Positions 63,313 to 64,000 of a DNA stretch of 64,000 nucleotides are shown here, piece by piece. Source of the stretch: Sphagnum compactum (Eukaryota; Bryophyta; Sphagnopsida; Sphagnales); contig OZ234494.1 in NCBI GenBank assembly GCA_965153455.1, forward strand, positions 3,348,001 to 3,412,000. Direction: 5' to 3'. Position 1 is the first letter of the stretch. The number at the start of each line of letters is the position of its first letter. Made by a program: the position numbers and the translations under genes. The notes beneath the pieces are model-generated. The model was not told the origin of the DNA and did no database searches. It worked only from the letters and a program-made list of their open reading frames with translations.

Positions 63313-64000
63313 TTTACAAACACAGGGCACCTGTTGCAAATGCTGCTTGTAAAATTGTTTCTCTAACACATTTTCACAAAATTGACAACCCCAGTGGAAT
63401 ATCAGGAATTGATCACCAGTATCCAACTGGATGATAGTGTATTATTCTGTGTCGATCACAGGTTCATCAGGCACATATTTTAGTGCAGTTCTGCTTTTAG
63501 GGAAAGAACAATACTGGGTTTGCTTTCTCCATCTTTTGATGGAAGAACAAAATAAGAGCTTAGGATTATAATGAGAAATCTAAGGTCACTGAATGCCAAG
63601 ATTATTTTTTAGAAATGTCCTTGGGCTTAGTTGCTTCCATGGCATAGTGTGGTGGTTGTAGTATGAGGGAACAAAGAATTGCAGGTACCTATTGTAATCC
63701 TGGTATAGCCATTGGGACATGGTTGGAAAGGCTATGTATATACACACTTCAGCAATTCAGGTAATAACTTGTGTCGGACCTCGATATGTTCATTTGGACA
63801 CACCAGCATGTTCTGAGTATGACATATATTTTAATTGATTAAAATTAGAAAAGATGGGTCTTGATAACTTCATTTTTCCTCATATTGAATACTAGATTGT
63901 TATCAATTATGAGGTTTGCAGGAGTATGTATGTATTGATAGTGCACTTTGAGTTTTGGTGGTTACTTAGCAAAATGGGTTGGGTATGTTCCAAGCTTTCA
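63313..64000. other. 3' flank of the annexin gene
   Basis: The probable 3' untranslated region of the annexin gene is followed by intergenic sequence. No further gene starts before the end of the window. Confidence 0.45.

Overview
This is nuclear DNA of a land plant. It has spliced genes with short GT-AG introns, chloroplast and mitochondrial proteins encoded in the nucleus, interstitial AAACCCTA/TTTAGGG motifs, Ty1-copia remains, and decayed NLR and PPR gene fragments. Gene-free sequence is very AT-rich. The proteins resemble angiosperm homologues clearly but not closely, and the PPR relic has a style common in bryophytes, lycophytes and ferns, so I lean to a seed-free plant. The species cannot be named from the sequence.

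Seven genes could be rebuilt exon by exon with an open reading frame across every junction. (1) 1696-5184 (+): ethanolamine-phosphate cytidylyltransferase, 9 exons, 437 aa. (2) 10123-18403 (+): gamma-tubulin complex component 5, 14 exons, about 1583 aa. (3) 24462-25994 (+): mitochondrial ATP synthase epsilon subunit, 2 exons, 78 aa. (4) 28559-26988 (-): a histidine-rich protein ending in the thioredoxin-like domain of plant APS reductase, without the reductase domain, 3 exons, 289 aa. (5) 42768-44819 (+): reticulon, 5 exons, 245 aa. (6) 53286-49610 (-): chloroplast Rieske oxygenase of the PAO/PTC52/TIC55 family, 9 exons, 574 aa, with one GC-AG intron. (7) 60921-63312 (+): annexin, 6 exons, 314 aa. 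They serve unrelated housekeeping roles (phospholipid synthesis, microtubule nucleation, respiration, redox, ER shape, chloroplast oxygenase, calcium-dependent membrane binding) and form no cluster.

Broken sequence includes: a frameshifted relic at about 7800-9062 that looks like the C-terminal part of a TSS/REC (CLU-related) protein; an NLR leucine-rich-repeat fragment (19625-20001); a MULE/FAR1-type zinc-knuckle fragment (22500-22813); a PPR fragment (29130-29440); two Ty1-copia pieces (37690-38180 and 46310-49330); and a possible solo LTR (34990-35860). At 56191-58820 lies a GC-rich, 5'-truncated non-LTR-type retroelement on the minus strand. It has reverse transcriptase, a zinc-finger-like Cys/His motif and a possible restriction-like endonuclease, and it is flanked by a 14-base direct repeat with one mismatch.

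The two most interesting items are the histidine-rich APS-reductase-like thioredoxin gene and the GC-rich retroelement. Several tandem arrays (777-1251, 6027-6270, 25277-25657, 54209-54366, 59690-60050) and a pair of dispersed repeat copies (7505-7735 and 23695-23955) are also described. The main gene-poor stretches are 29.4-42 kb, 18.4-24.4 kb and 53.3-56.2 kb.
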